Assembly (NCBI GenBank): GCA_003557765.1
Contig: PWNO01000017.1
Coordinates: forward strand, 1 to 26,640
Direction: 5' to 3'
DNA: 26,640 bases
From: Bacteroidales bacterium
GTDB taxonomy: Bacteria > Bacteroidota > Bacteroidia > Bacteroidales > UBA7960
The notes beneath the pieces were generated by a model. That model ran no database searches. It saw only the letters and a program-made list of their open reading frames with translations, and had not been told where the DNA came from. The first letter of the stretch is position 1; each line of letters begins with the position of its first letter. The translations under genes and the position numbers were made by a program. This document shows positions 1 to 8,423 of this stretch, in pieces.

Positions 1-1
1 C

Positions 2-916
2 ATAGGCTACCGAGAGGCCATGGTACTCGACAAACAGCCCGAGTCGATGGTCGTCGTGGGTTCCGGTGCGATCGGCACCGAGTTTGCCTATTTCTACAAC
101 GCCATCGGCACCAAAGTCACCCTGGTCGAGTATATGCCAAACATTGTTCCCCTGGAAGACGAAGAGGTCTCCAAACAGCTTGAGCGCACCTTTAAAAAGG
201 CAAAGATCAAGGTGATGACCAACAGCTCTGTGGAGTCAGTCGACACCAAAGGAAAGAAGTGCAAGGTGAAAGTCAAAACCAACAAAGGCGAAGAGACTAT
301 CGAAGCCGATGTGGTGCTCTCTGCTGTGGGCATCACGCCAAACACCGAGGACATCGGGCTGGAAGAGACAGGAATCAAAACCGAAAAAGGAAAGATCAAG
401 GTTGACGAGTTTTACCGCACCAACGTATCCGGGGTTTATGCCATTGGCGACGTAGTGTCTGGCCCGGCCCTTGCCCATGTGGCATCAGCCGAAGGCATCA
501 TCTGTGTGGAAAAGATTGCCGGAGAAAACCCCGAACCCCTGGATTACAATAACATCCCCGGATGCACTTATTCTCATCCGGAAGTAGCATCTGTAGGTTA
601 CACAGAAAAAGCAGCCAAAGAGGCTGGCTACGACCTCAAGGTCGGGAAATTCCCGTTCTCCGCCTCGGGGAAGGCCAGCGCAGCCGGCGCCAAAGATGGA
701 TTTGTGAAGGTGATCTTCGATGCCAAATACGGAGAGTTGCTGGGTGTACATATGATCGGAGCCAATGTCACCGAGATGATTGCTGAAGCCGTGGTGGCCA
801 GGAAGCTGGAGACTACCGGACACGAGATGATCAAAGCTGTTCACCCCCACCCCACCATGTCGGAAGCCATTATGGAGGCTGCAGCCGCAGCTTATGGAGA
901 GGTGATCCACATGTAA
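2..916 (+). CDS. lpdA: Dihydrolipoamide dehydrogenase (E3), 5'-truncated by window edge
   Basis: E3 flavoprotein that reoxidises dihydrolipoyl groups of 2-oxoacid dehydrogenase complexes or of the glycine cleavage H-protein, passing electrons through FAD to NAD+. The reading frame is open to the window start (IGYREAM precedes the first ATG at 20), so the true start lies upstream. What remains is the NAD-binding domain with GSGAIGTEFA, the second FAD-contact motif YAIGDVV, and the C-terminal dimer interface with the active-site HPHPTMSEA (His-Pro-His...Glu). The N-terminal FAD domain with the redox CxxxxC pair is outside the window. It is followed by a strong terminator-like hairpin, so it is probably the last gene of its transcript. 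The family is certain; which complex it serves cannot be told, although gcvP at the other end of the window is one possible client. Confidence 0.96.
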   Translation: MGYREAMVLDKQPESMVVVGSGAIGTEFAYFYNAIGTKVTLVEYMPNIVPLEDEEVSKQLERTFKKAKIKVMTNSSVESVDTKGKKCKVKVKTNKGEETIEADVVLSAVGITPNTEDIGLEETGIKTEKGKIKVDEFYRTNVSGVYAIGDVVSGPALAHVASAEGIICVEKIAGENPEPLDYNNIPGCTYSHPEVASVGYTEKAAKEAGYDLKVGKFPFSASGKASAAGAKDGFVKVIFDAKYGELLGVHMIGANVTEMIAEAVVARKLETTGHEMIKAVHPHPTMSEAIMEAAAAAYGEVIHM

Positions 917-930
917 GGCAGACAGCATCG

Positions 931-962
931 GGATGACCATCGCCGATCCGGCATGGTCATCC
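931..962 (+). terminator. Hairpin terminator after lpdA
   Basis: Arms GGATGACCAT and ATGGTCATCC are perfect 10-bp complements. Inside them an extra GCCG/CGGC stem closes a 3-nt loop, with one unpaired C. The hairpin lies 14 nt after the lpdA stop. The downstream tail is only moderately T-rich (TCGCTTTC), so it may terminate weakly or act mainly as a 3'-end stabiliser. Confidence 0.7.
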
Positions 963-1029
963 TCGCTTTCATCCCTGGCTGACCATGCCCTTTACCTCAT
1001 CACAGCACGTTTTAAAAAAATACACTCCC

Positions 1030-1572
1030 ATGCATGTCACCACCACCCCGTTTAACGGCCTCGTCCTCATCCAACCCGGGGTTTTTTCCGATGACCGGGG
1101 CTATTTTTTTGAATCCTGGAACAGACAAAAATTTCTGGACCTCGGCATCCCGGCGGATTATGTGCAGGATAACCAGTCTGGCTCCGCAAGGAACGTGATT
1201 CGTGGCCTTCATGTGCAACTCCCGCCACATGCCCAGGGCAAGCTGGTCCGGGTAATACACGGTGCTGTGCTGGATGTGGCCCTGGACCTGCGCCGCAACG
1301 AACCGACTTTCGGCCAGCATTTCTCCATCCACCTCAGCGCAAAAGACCACCAGATGCTCTACATCCCGGAAGGCTTTGCGCACGGATTCCTGACACTCGA
1401 AGATGATACGGTGTTTGTTTACAAGTGTACCAGGTCATACCACAAAGCCTCCGAACGTACCATATTGTGGAATGATCCCAGCCTGGGCATCGACTGGGAA
1501 ACAAACGACCCCATTATTTCTGAAAAAGACCGGCAAGGCCTGCTTTTCCAGGATTTTGACAGTCCTTTTTGA
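1030..1572 (+). CDS. rfbC: dTDP-4-dehydrorhamnose 3,5-epimerase
   Basis: Cupin-fold epimerase that converts dTDP-4-keto-6-deoxyglucose to dTDP-4-keto-L-rhamnose for surface polysaccharide or O-antigen. Family landmarks are visible: FSDDRGYFFESW near the N-terminus, the RGLHVQ motif with the catalytic His, KLVRVIHGAVLDVALDLR, and YIPEGFAHGFLTLED. Starting at the ATG at 1030 gives 180 aa, the usual family size, and begins with the typical short lead into the first beta-strand (MHVTTTPFNGL). An in-frame ATG at 985 would add 15 residues unlike the family. No rfbA, rfbB or rfbD is adjacent, so the gene is an orphan here between the lpdA terminator and a convergent gene. Function is confident; the polysaccharide it serves is unknown. 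Confidence 0.93.
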   Translation: MHVTTTPFNGLVLIQPGVFSDDRGYFFESWNRQKFLDLGIPADYVQDNQSGSARNVIRGLHVQLPPHAQGKLVRVIHGAVLDVALDLRRNEPTFGQHFSIHLSAKDHQMLYIPEGFAHGFLTLEDDTVFVYKCTRSYHKASERTILWNDPSLGIDWETNDPIISEKDRQGLLFQDFDSPF

Positions 1573-1666
1573 ATACCGGGGGACTGACCTGTATGCATCC
1601 GCTGTCATCCCCCTGTTTATCAATTCCTCGGCATGGAGGTTGCAGCATTTTAAGGAATAATGCAGG

Positions 1667-4576
1667 CTAAAGGGCAACAGATATCAGAAACCGGAATTCC
1701 GCATCGCTTTCTTCGGGTAAATAAGCCGTTCGAAGCCCCAACACCACAGGAGTGAAGATGCCAAGCAGGTGTACATTGGCCATGAGGTCTGCTCCAATGG
1801 AATACAAGCTGATATCATGGATGCGCCATTCGCCGTCGTCTCCTCTCACGGGCCTTTGGGCCTCCGCATAATCGCCGAAGACATTAAGGTGAATACGTTT
1901 GATGTAAAATGCATACGGGATGGCCCAATCGGGATATAAAAGCGGAAAGGCATAGTCGGCCGAGATGACCCATAGCCGGTCATCACGCCGGGTGGTGAAG
2001 CCCCTGGGGTAGTTGATCAGACTTGGGAAACGATAGTTCACGGTATTTCTCTGAATTTGTCCTTGCTGGTATTTCTGCATGGCTGCCGACAGGCGCAGAT
2101 GATGATGCCTGAACAAGCCAGGGAAAAATCCGGTGAGCCTTCCCGACATCACTTCACCAATGTCACCATTACCGATCATGGCATGCCTGTATTTCAGATC
2201 AAGCTGATAGCCCCATCGCGGCCGGAGATCGCGCTGAACCATTCTCCTTTGCCAATAAAGGAATAACCGGTATTCAAAAGGATAGACTTCGTTACCCTGA
2301 AAGAAATAGGGTGAATCATCATCGGGACGAATCTGAAGTACACGAAAAGATGCTTCAGGGGTAACTCCATAAACAAATGCACCATTGCGGAAACGCAGCG
2401 GCAGGCGCAAACCTGCTTTCATCGAGCGTTCCCTGTATAGAAAAGGGGTCAATTGTTCCGCTCCAGTGTGTTCCAGGTAGAAAGAGCGCCGCAGTCCTGT
2501 TTCCGCCCTGATATCCAGCTTGGGATACCAGCCCTGGTAACTGTAATCGATATAGTATTTACCCAGACGCTCCTGGATGTCATATTCATAACCTGCAGCA
2601 AACACCGAAGTACTCAGGTCATTTTGCGAAAAAACAGAAACCCCCGGACTAAATCCCTGATTGTCTACGTCAACGGTAAATGGTCCCCAGCTGTGAAAGC
2701 GAAAAAGATTAAATAGCTTACTGTAATTTCTCACCTCATGGTCATGGCGTGGAATATTGATTGATGATATCACCGGTCCATCTTCCTGCACAGCGATTTC
2801 ACGGTAAAAATTAACCGCATGGTTCTCCACATCTGCCAAAGGTGTTGTCTGTTGGGGTAGCCCCTCCCGCATGGCCGCCTGATATCCCATGGCGGTGTAA
2901 TCAGACCAGGCATAGCGGTCCCTTTCCTCATGATATATGAGGTCATAGGCCCCAAATCGTGCAGAAATAAGCTTTTCCACTTGTTCTTCACGCAGGTCCA
3001 GGGCATATATGTTGTCAATACCCGAAAACGTGCCATGAAACACTACAGTTTCATCATTCAAAAACCTGGGCCTTGAGATGTCAACATAACCGGCATCAAA
3101 CAGGGTTTTTATGCTTTCGTCATCAATGTTTACCAATATGATGCGCTTACCGCCGTCATCCTGGGCAATGGCCACCAGTTCGTTATTTTCGGGATGCCAC
3201 CGGGGCTGCATCAGGAAGGCATTGTCCGGGTCACTGATCCGGAACTGCTCGTTGCCGCTTTGCGCATCGATCACCTTGATGGCATAGGCATTATCTGCAC
3301 TTACCCGCGACAATGCAATACGGGTGTCGCAGGGTGAGACGGCAGCGGCAAAATAACGGGTACGATCCGTAATCCGCCTGACCCGCTGCTCACCTTTATG
3401 CCAGGTATAGACCTCAGACCAGCTCCGGTGCTCCCACCGGGGATCCTGCCGGATCTCCGTCCACGCCAGCAAAGAGTCACCCATTGAAAACATCTGGGAA
3501 TGCTGCGGACCAGGGGTAAACAACACCTCTTCACTTCCATCTTCCGATAACCTGATCATCTTCGGAATATCTGCAAGTCCGCTTTTCAGCACCAGTAAGC
3601 TGGCGTCATCCAGAAAGGCAACAGGACGGTAATGGGTGTGGATGTCTTTCTCCCTGTTAACCGGTTGAAAAGCTGTATAGGTATGCTGTGCCTGCTGATA
3701 CTGCCAGGCGGATCGGAGCATAGAAAAAGTGGAATCGTAATGTGCCCTTGCTGAAACACCTGCGTACGCTCTTAACCCAAAAGAGAAGGGCAGGACAGTA
3801 TGCGGACGCCGGGTGACCTGTGCCAGGACATCCTCCCAGATGGATTTACCGTAATGTGCCCTTGCAGCAGCCGTCAATTGGTATCCAAACTCATAGTGGT
3901 TGGGCACATGGTCTGAAAAAGAGCCCAGGCTGGCTTTATCATAGGAATAGATTTCTTTCTCCAGCACCTGTGCACGCAACCCGCGTTCGAATTTCGGCAA
4001 CCGCCCACGTCCGCCATGGGTAAAAGCGGTCTCTGCAACTACGGCATCCCCTTCAAGAAACCACTGCGGCACAAACACACCTAATGCGAGGCCGGTGGCA
4101 TGCTCACCGAAGAGAGAAGAAAACATTCCGGTAAAGCGCTTATTTAGCTTGTCGACCTGTACCACATGACGGAATTCGTGTATGGCAAGTCTCTCGAGCC
4201 ATCCATGCGGATCATTGTCAGGAGGTGGATTGGAAAACATTTCTATGCGTGATGGGGCCCAGCTCACAAAGCCATTGGGAACTACTGTCTGGTTGTGCAG
4301 GATGACCGGCACTCTTCTGGGGCGATGGCCCAGTGATGCGGAAACCGGCTCATAAATATACTCCAGGATGTCTGCCACATAAGCTGCCTGGTCGACATAA
4401 TCCGACGGAAATATCACCCGGAAATGCGGCGTGTTAATCTGCTTCCAATCAATGCTGGCAGGATCCTGCCCGCGGATGTAGTATTGCCCCGTGGCAGCAT
4501 GCGAAAACAGAATCAGCCATAAAAGCAGAAACAGCAGGCTACGGTAATGGCATGCTTGGATTATCTTGTTTGTCAT
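1667..4576 (-). CDS. Secreted zincin, beta-propeller and outer-membrane beta-barrel fusion protein
   Basis: A 969-aa protein with a hydrophobic signal segment (about residues 12-30, ending ATGQ). Residues about 40-290 resemble a gluzincin-type metallopeptidase: HEFRH at 133-137 fits HExxH, and WFLEG at 172-176 supplies a plausible third ligand, Glu175. About 315-600 is a run of WD40/TolB-like propeller strands (for example RFLNDETVVFHGTFSG, PRWHPENNELVAIAQ). About 640-969 alternates aromatic and polar strands typical of an outer-membrane barrel and ends in a hydrophobic strand (FLISVAL). I recall similar proteins in many Bacteroidota, usually left as hypothetical or TolB-like; none that I know is biochemically characterised. 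It is the last gene after panB and the pseudouridine synthase on the same strand, 63 nt behind the latter. Protease activity is inferred from motif only. Confidence 0.8.
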   Translation of the reverse strand: MTNKIIQACHYRSLLFLLLWLILFSHAATGQYYIRGQDPASIDWKQINTPHFRVIFPSDYVDQAAYVADILEYIYEPVSASLGHRPRRVPVILHNQTVVPNGFVSWAPSRIEMFSNPPPDNDPHGWLERLAIHEFRHVVQVDKLNKRFTGMFSSLFGEHATGLALGVFVPQWFLEGDAVVAETAFTHGGRGRLPKFERGLRAQVLEKEIYSYDKASLGSFSDHVPNHYEFGYQLTAAARAHYGKSIWEDVLAQVTRRPHTVLPFSFGLRAYAGVSARAHYDSTFSMLRSAWQYQQAQHTYTAFQPVNREKDIHTHYRPVAFLDDASLLVLKSGLADIPKMIRLSEDGSEEVLFTPGPQHSQMFSMGDSLLAWTEIRQDPRWEHRSWSEVYTWHKGEQRVRRITDRTRYFAAAVSPCDTRIALSRVSADNAYAIKVIDAQSGNEQFRISDPDNAFLMQPRWHPENNELVAIAQDDGGKRIILVNIDDESIKTLFDAGYVDISRPRFLNDETVVFHGTFSGIDNIYALDLREEQVEKLISARFGAYDLIYHEERDRYAWSDYTAMGYQAAMREGLPQQTTPLADVENHAVNFYREIAVQEDGPVISSINIPRHDHEVRNYSKLFNLFRFHSWGPFTVDVDNQGFSPGVSVFSQNDLSTSVFAAGYEYDIQERLGKYYIDYSYQGWYPKLDIRAETGLRRSFYLEHTGAEQLTPFLYRERSMKAGLRLPLRFRNGAFVYGVTPEASFRVLQIRPDDDSPYFFQGNEVYPFEYRLFLYWQRRMVQRDLRPRWGYQLDLKYRHAMIGNGDIGEVMSGRLTGFFPGLFRHHHLRLSAAMQKYQQGQIQRNTVNYRFPSLINYPRGFTTRRDDRLWVISADYAFPLLYPDWAIPYAFYIKRIHLNVFGDYAEAQRPVRGDDGEWRIHDISLYSIGADLMANVHLLGIFTPVVLGLRTAYLPEESDAEFRFLISVAL

Positions 4577-4639
4577 TGGTCAAAAGGTCTGCTTTTCCAC
4601 AATTAATCAGGATCTTCGACATGAGAGGCAATGCGTCCG

Positions 4640-5350
4640 CTAGATTTCATCAATTGTGGAAAAATGTTTCCAGAGGGCATCCCCCAAAGGGAATGATGCG
4701 ACCACCTTCACCTCTTTTTTCTTCACTGGGTGCATGAAGACTATCGAACGGGCATGCAGATGGATGCTCGCATCTTTGTTGGGCCTGTCATAACCATACT
4801 TTACATCACCCTTTATCGGACAGCCCAGGGCCGCGAGTTGCGCCCGGATCTGGTGATGCCTGCCTGTGAGCAATTCCACCTCCAGCAGGTGATAACGGTC
4901 GCTGCTTGACACAAGGCGGTAAAGCAACGCGGCTTCCCTGGCACCGGCTGTGCCAGCCGGGACAAGATACGATTTGTTTTGTTTTTCGTTCTTTTTAAGA
5001 TGGTGTATGAGCTTACCGGCCTTTTGAGGCGGCTTTTCTCTCACTACTGCAAGATAGGATTTCTGCAACTGCTTTTCCCTCAGCAAGGCATTCATCCTGG
5101 TGAGGGCCTTGGATGTGCGGGCAAAGATTACGGCACCGCTTACAGGCCTGTCTATGCGGTGGACAACACCTAAAAATACGTCACCGGGCTTGTCATATTG
5201 TTTCTTGATGTAAGCCTTTGCCACATCCACCAGGGGAACATCGCCAGTCTTATCCCCCTGTACAATTTCTGAGGGTTGCTTGTTCACAATGAGCAGATGG
5301 TTATCCTCAAACAATATCCTGCCGGGAAGATCCATTACATGTGAAACCAT
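4640..5350 (-). CDS. RluA-family pseudouridine synthase
   Basis: Isomerises uridine to pseudouridine in rRNA or tRNA. At 236 aa it is a catalytic domain without an N-terminal S4 domain. The hallmark motif HRIDRPVSG is at residues 64-72, and Asp67 is the catalytic aspartate in this family (HRLDxxTSG consensus). Other family signatures are the early strand ILFEDNHLLIVNKQP, then KSYLAVVREKP, and TGRHHQIRAQLAALGCPIKGDVKYG near residues 160-185. It starts 10 nt after the panB stop, so co-transcription with panB is likely. An alternative in-frame ATG is 15 nt further in. The sequence does not say which RNA position is modified (RluA, RluC, RluD or TruC type), so no symbol is given. Confidence 0.93.
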   Translation of the reverse strand: MVSHVMDLPGRILFEDNHLLIVNKQPSEIVQGDKTGDVPLVDVAKAYIKKQYDKPGDVFLGVVHRIDRPVSGAVIFARTSKALTRMNALLREKQLQKSYLAVVREKPPQKAGKLIHHLKKNEKQNKSYLVPAGTAGAREAALLYRLVSSSDRYHLLEVELLTGRHHQIRAQLAALGCPIKGDVKYGYDRPNKDASIHLHARSIVFMHPVKKKEVKVVASFPLGDALWKHFSTIDEI

Positions 5351-5360
5351 GAGCCAAAGC

Positions 5361-6179
5361 TTAGTACTGTTCCTTTTCGTTGGGAAAGTGCTGGTTTTTT
5401 ACATCCTTGATGTATGACTCCACCGCATTGTTGATCTCTTCATACAAGTTATGATAGCGGCGCAGGAATCGGGGAGAAAAATCCTGGTTGATACCAAGCA
5501 TGTCGTGCAGAACCAACACCTGACCATCCACCTGGCTACCGGCACCTATCCCAATGGTAGGAATGCTGATCTCACGGGTGACCTTCTCGGCCAGGACGGC
5601 TGGAATCTTTTCAAGCACAAGCGCAAAGCATCCGGCTTCTGCGAGCAAATGCGCGTCTTCCACAAGCTTGCTGGCCTCCTCTTCCTGGGTAGCACGCACC
5701 ACATAAGTACCAAACTTGTTGATCGACTGGGGGGTAAGGCCAAGGTGACCCATCACCGGGATACCGGCAGAAAGAATGCGATCGACAGACTCGATGATCT
5801 CTTTGCCGCCCTCCAGCTTGACCGCATTGGCATTAGACTCTTTCATGATACGGATGGCCGACAGTAAAGCCTCCCTGCTATTGCCCTGGTAGGTACCAAA
5901 AGGCAGGTCAACGACAACCAGTGCCCGCTTTACCGCGCGCATCACCGAACCGGCATGATAGATCATCTCATCCAGGGTGATGGGAAGGGTCGTCTTGTAA
6001 CCTGCCATCACATTGGCAGCCGAATCACCTACCAGGATCACGTCTATCCCCGCACCATCCACAATGCGCGCCATCGAATAATCATAAGCCGTAAGCATGG
6101 AGATCTTTTCCTTGCGAAGCTTCATCTCCTGCAACACGTGCGTGGTAACCTTTGTCACTTTGGATGCCTTCATGGACAT
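5361..6179 (-). CDS. panB: 3-methyl-2-oxobutanoate hydroxymethyltransferase (ketopantoate hydroxymethyltransferase)
   Basis: First committed step of pantothenate synthesis: transfers a hydroxymethyl group from 5,10-methylene-THF to 2-ketoisovalerate. Signature segments are clear: [32 protein letters not shown] (metal-binding Asp), [16 protein letters not shown], and [22 protein letters not shown]. The chosen start (Met at 6179, MSMKASKV) gives 272 aa, close to the usual 264-275. The frame extends 14 codons upstream to an ATG at 6221, but those residues ([14 protein letters not shown]) are not family-like; a Met two codons further in is also possible. It heads a minus-strand cluster with the pseudouridine synthase 10 nt downstream. 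panC and panD are not adjacent. Confidence 0.95.
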   Translation of the reverse strand: MSMKASKVTKVTTHVLQEMKLRKEKISMLTAYDYSMARIVDGAGIDVILVGDSAANVMAGYKTTLPITLDEMIYHAGSVMRAVKRALVVVDLPFGTYQGNSREALLSAIRIMKESNANAVKLEGGKEIIESVDRILSAGIPVMGHLGLTPQSINKFGTYVVRATQEEEASKLVEDAHLLAEAGCFALVLEKIPAVLAEKVTREISIPTIGIGAGSQVDGQVLVLHDMLGINQDFSPRFLRRYHNLYEEINNAVESYIKDVKNQHFPNEKEQY

Positions 6180-6326
6180 GTGATTTAAATGAAATAATAC
6201 AGCCAACCACACATTCGCCAAACGGGAAGACCATGCGAAAAACTACATATCCACATTTACAATCCCTGAATGGCACAGAATGGCAGGCTGCCTGAAAAAT
6301 GCTGTCAACAATCAGGTTACACCGAA

Positions 6327-6833
6327 TTAAAACGGCCAGAAGTTGTTGTCATACCAGATCTTTTCCGTAAGCTGCTCATTGAGGTCAATCAACAACTTAT
6401 GGTGTCCTTTTTCCCAATTGGCCAGCCATTCAAAAAGCTCTTTCTCATTGGGATCGGTGGTTTGTTTCGCCCTGCTGGCATAGACCTCCACCGACTTGTT
6501 CTCCATGTCAATGGCAGCAGAAATGGCAGCAGCTTCAAAGCCGGATCCGGATATGTCCTTGACCATTTCATCGGTCAAAATGGTATTGGCGATGGCATTA
6601 TGGCCAGGAGCCTTTTCCAACTCATTATTATCAAAGCTTCCCTCCTTGCTGTAATGTTTCAGTTGCTTTTGCAGGAAGTCGATATGGGTCTGCTCTTCTT
6701 CAGCCATCACTTCAAATATCTTACGTACATCTTCATTGGCGGTTTGACCAGCAACTTGTTCATAAAGTGCCTTTCCCCGGTGTTCCATAATGATTGCCTG
6801 CTTCAGGATATCTTGTACGCCTTCTTTTGCCAT
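6327..6833 (-). CDS. Rubrerythrin-like ferritin-family di-iron protein
   Basis: A four-helix-bundle di-iron protein of 168 aa. Candidate iron ligands follow the rubrerythrin pattern: Glu17 (MEHRGKALY), Glu47 and His50 (EEQTH), Glu111 (MENKSVEVY), Glu141 and His144 (EKGHH). There is no CxxC rubredoxin domain, so it belongs to the short erythrin-like group, which is thought to reduce peroxide or handle iron in anaerobes. The C-terminus WYDNNFWPF is aromatic-rich. It is transcribed divergently from the sugar-kinase gene, and a perfect 11-bp inverted repeat lies between its -7 element and start codon. That suggests regulation, perhaps by peroxide or iron, but this is inference. Confidence 0.9.
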   Translation of the reverse strand: MAKEGVQDILKQAIIMEHRGKALYEQVAGQTANEDVRKIFEVMAEEEQTHIDFLQKQLKHYSKEGSFDNNELEKAPGHNAIANTILTDEMVKDISGSGFEAAAISAAIDMENKSVEVYASRAKQTTDPNEKELFEWLANWEKGHHKLLIDLNEQLTEKIWYDNNFWPF

Positions 6834-6863
6834 GGTGTGATTTGTTTAAAAGTGAATAATTCA

Positions 6864-6892
6864 GGTTATGCGCATCAAGCCTGCGCATAACC
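6864..6892. repeat. Perfect 11-bp inverted repeat in the ferritin leader
   Basis: GGTTATGCGCA and TGCGCATAACC are exact reverse complements separated by 7 nt (TCAAGCC). The element sits 5 nt beyond a minus-strand -7 box (6897-6904), so it spans the predicted transcription start and leader of the rubrerythrin-like gene, ending about 30 nt before its ATG. It could be a repressor operator or an RNA stem that protects or controls the leader. There is no T-tract after it on either strand, which argues against an ordinary terminator. Confidence 0.7.
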
Positions 6893-6896
6893 AAAA

Positions 6897-6904
6897 CAAA
6901 AATA
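6897..6904 (-). promoter_or_regulatory. -7 promoter element of the ferritin gene
   Basis: The minus strand reads TATTTTTG, an exact match to the Bacteroidota -7 consensus TAnnTTTG. It lies 63 nt upstream of the ferritin ATG. I found no convincing -33 TTTG at the expected 19-21 nt spacing. It is back-to-back with the kinase promoter at 6927-6934, so the two promoters overlap. Confidence 0.55.
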
Positions 6905-6926
6905 GGATTTTTCATTCAATTAAACG

Positions 6927-6934
6927 TATTTTTG
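6927..6934 (+). promoter_or_regulatory. -7 promoter element of the kinase-RapZ gene
   Basis: TATTTTTG matches TAnnTTTG exactly and lies 19 nt upstream of the ATG at 6954, giving a very short leader. Its -33 position would fall on the oppositely oriented -7 box at 6897-6904, so the two divergent transcripts may compete for RNA polymerase. Confidence 0.55.
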
Positions 6935-6953
6935 TGCACAAAGGCAATATCAC

Positions 6954-8423
6954 ATGGAAAACAACCCCAAGCAGCAAGTTGTTGAATGCTTTCATGCCTG
7001 GAGCGGAAATCCGCCGGACAACGTGCAGGCCATTCCTTTATCCGGCTCCAATCGTACCTATTACCGGCTGCATGATGGCCCGGACAGCATCATCGGGGCA
7101 CATAACCCCGACAAACGGGAAAACCTCGCCTTCCTTGGCCTCACAAAGGCTTTCCACAAAACGGGTCTGCCTGTACCAGAAATTCTGGCCGTGTCGGACG
7201 ACAATACCTCCTACCTGCTTTCAGACCTGGGGGATACCACCTTGTTCTCCTTGCTCCCGCACGACGAACAGGCCACGGATTTCAGTGAAGAGATCATGAC
7301 AATTTACAGGGAAGCCATCAGACACCTGACACGCTTTCAATTGGATACTCCCCGGCACATCGATTTTTCCATCTGCTATCCGCGGCATGCATTCGACAGA
7401 CAGTCGATGCGCTGGGACCTCAATTATTTCAAATATTATTATCTCAAAACCAGCGGACTGGCCTTTGACGAACAATTGCTGGAGGATGATTTTGAGAGGC
7501 TGATCAAAAAATTATCCGCTGCCCCTGCGAATTATTTCATGTATCGCGATTTTCAGTCGCGGAATATCATGATCAAAGAGAACAAATTATGTTTTATTGA
7601 TTATCAGGGTGGACGCAAAGGCCCGCTGGCTTACGACCTGGCCTCCCTCCTCTTCGACGCCAAGGCCAACATCCCTTTTCATCAACGGGAAGAATTGCTT
7701 AACCATTACATCGTCACCATGAAGGACCGGGGTGTAAAAAACCTCAAGAATTTCCGACAAAGTTTTTATGCCTTTGTGTTGATGCGCATCCTGCAGGCAC
7801 TTGGCACCTACGGTTTCAGGGGAGGCGTGGAGAAAAAATCCTTCTTTCTGCAAAGCCTGCCATATGCTTACAACAACCTGGATTGGCTCAGGAAGCAGGG
7901 CTTGCTGCCCGACAATCTGCCTCATCTGACCACCGTTCTGGAACAGATGCTCAACATCCGTCCTGTGCCAGGCCAAAAGGCGCAGGAGCAGGACATCCTG
8001 CCTCCGCCCGACGACAGATTGACGGTGAGGATATGCAGCTTTTCTTACAGGAAAGGTATCCCGGAAGACAACAGCGGCAATGGTGGTGGCTTCGTCTTCG
8101 ACTGCCGGGCACTGCCCAATCCTGGACGGGAGGAGGCTTACAAAGGACTTACCGGCAAGGATGATGAGGTGATCGCCTATCTCCGGGAAAAAGAAGAGGT
8201 GCTGAGCTTCCTGGAGTCATCCGGGAAACTGACCCACCAGGCGGTACACACTTACCTCCGGCGTGGCTTTACCAGCCTGGCCGTGTGCTTTGGCTGCACC
8301 GGCGGCCAGCACCGCTCAGTATTCTGCGCCGAACAACTCGCAAAAAAACTCCGCCACATCCCAGACATCCAAGTGGTAGTGCAACATTTTGAAGAAGACA
8401 ACTGGCCCCAAAATGGCAACTGA
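6954..8423 (+). CDS. AmgK-like amino-sugar kinase fused to a RapZ C-terminal domain
   Basis: A 489-aa two-domain protein. Residues about 1-340 are an APH/choline-kinase-type phosphotransferase: the catalytic loop YRDFQSRN (Asp199, Asn204) and metal-binding IDYQGGRKGPLAYDLASLL (Asp216) fit the family of AmgK, the anomeric MurNAc/GlcNAc kinase. Residues about 355-489 match the C-terminal domain of RapZ: VRICSFSYRKGIP, CRALPNPG, then the diagnostic GCTGGQHRSV at 447-456. The RapZ P-loop ATPase half is absent; the kinase takes its place. In enterobacteria the RapZ C-terminal domain binds glucosamine-6-phosphate and the RNA GlmZ; here a sensory or allosteric role is inference. The stop overlaps the downstream nucleotidyltransferase, implying translational coupling and a joint pathway. 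The substrate (MurNAc, GlcNAc or other) is not proven by sequence. Confidence 0.88.
   Translation: MENNPKQQVVECFHAWSGNPPDNVQAIPLSGSNRTYYRLHDGPDSIIGAHNPDKRENLAFLGLTKAFHKTGLPVPEILAVSDDNTSYLLSDLGDTTLFSLLPHDEQATDFSEEIMTIYREAIRHLTRFQLDTPRHIDFSICYPRHAFDRQSMRWDLNYFKYYYLKTSGLAFDEQLLEDDFERLIKKLSAAPANYFMYRDFQSRNIMIKENKLCFIDYQGGRKGPLAYDLASLLFDAKANIPFHQREELLNHYIVTMKDRGVKNLKNFRQSFYAFVLMRILQALGTYGFRGGVEKKSFFLQSLPYAYNNLDWLRKQGLLPDNLPHLTTVLEQMLNIRPVPGQKAQEQDILPPPDDRLTVRICSFSYRKGIPEDNSGNGGGFVFDCRALPNPGREEAYKGLTGKDDEVIAYLREKEEVLSFLESSGKLTHQAVHTYLRRGFTSLAVCFGCTGGQHRSVFCAEQLAKKLRHIPDIQVVVQHFEEDNWPQNGN

Noticed and set aside
94..940. Long open frames antisense to lpdA
   Set aside because: Shadows of a GC-balanced real gene; no recognisable domains and the plus-strand protein is clearly conserved.
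6270..6890. 206-codon plus-strand frame over the ferritin gene
   Set aside because: Antisense to a clear rubrerythrin-like protein with conserved iron ligands; the translation resembles nothing.
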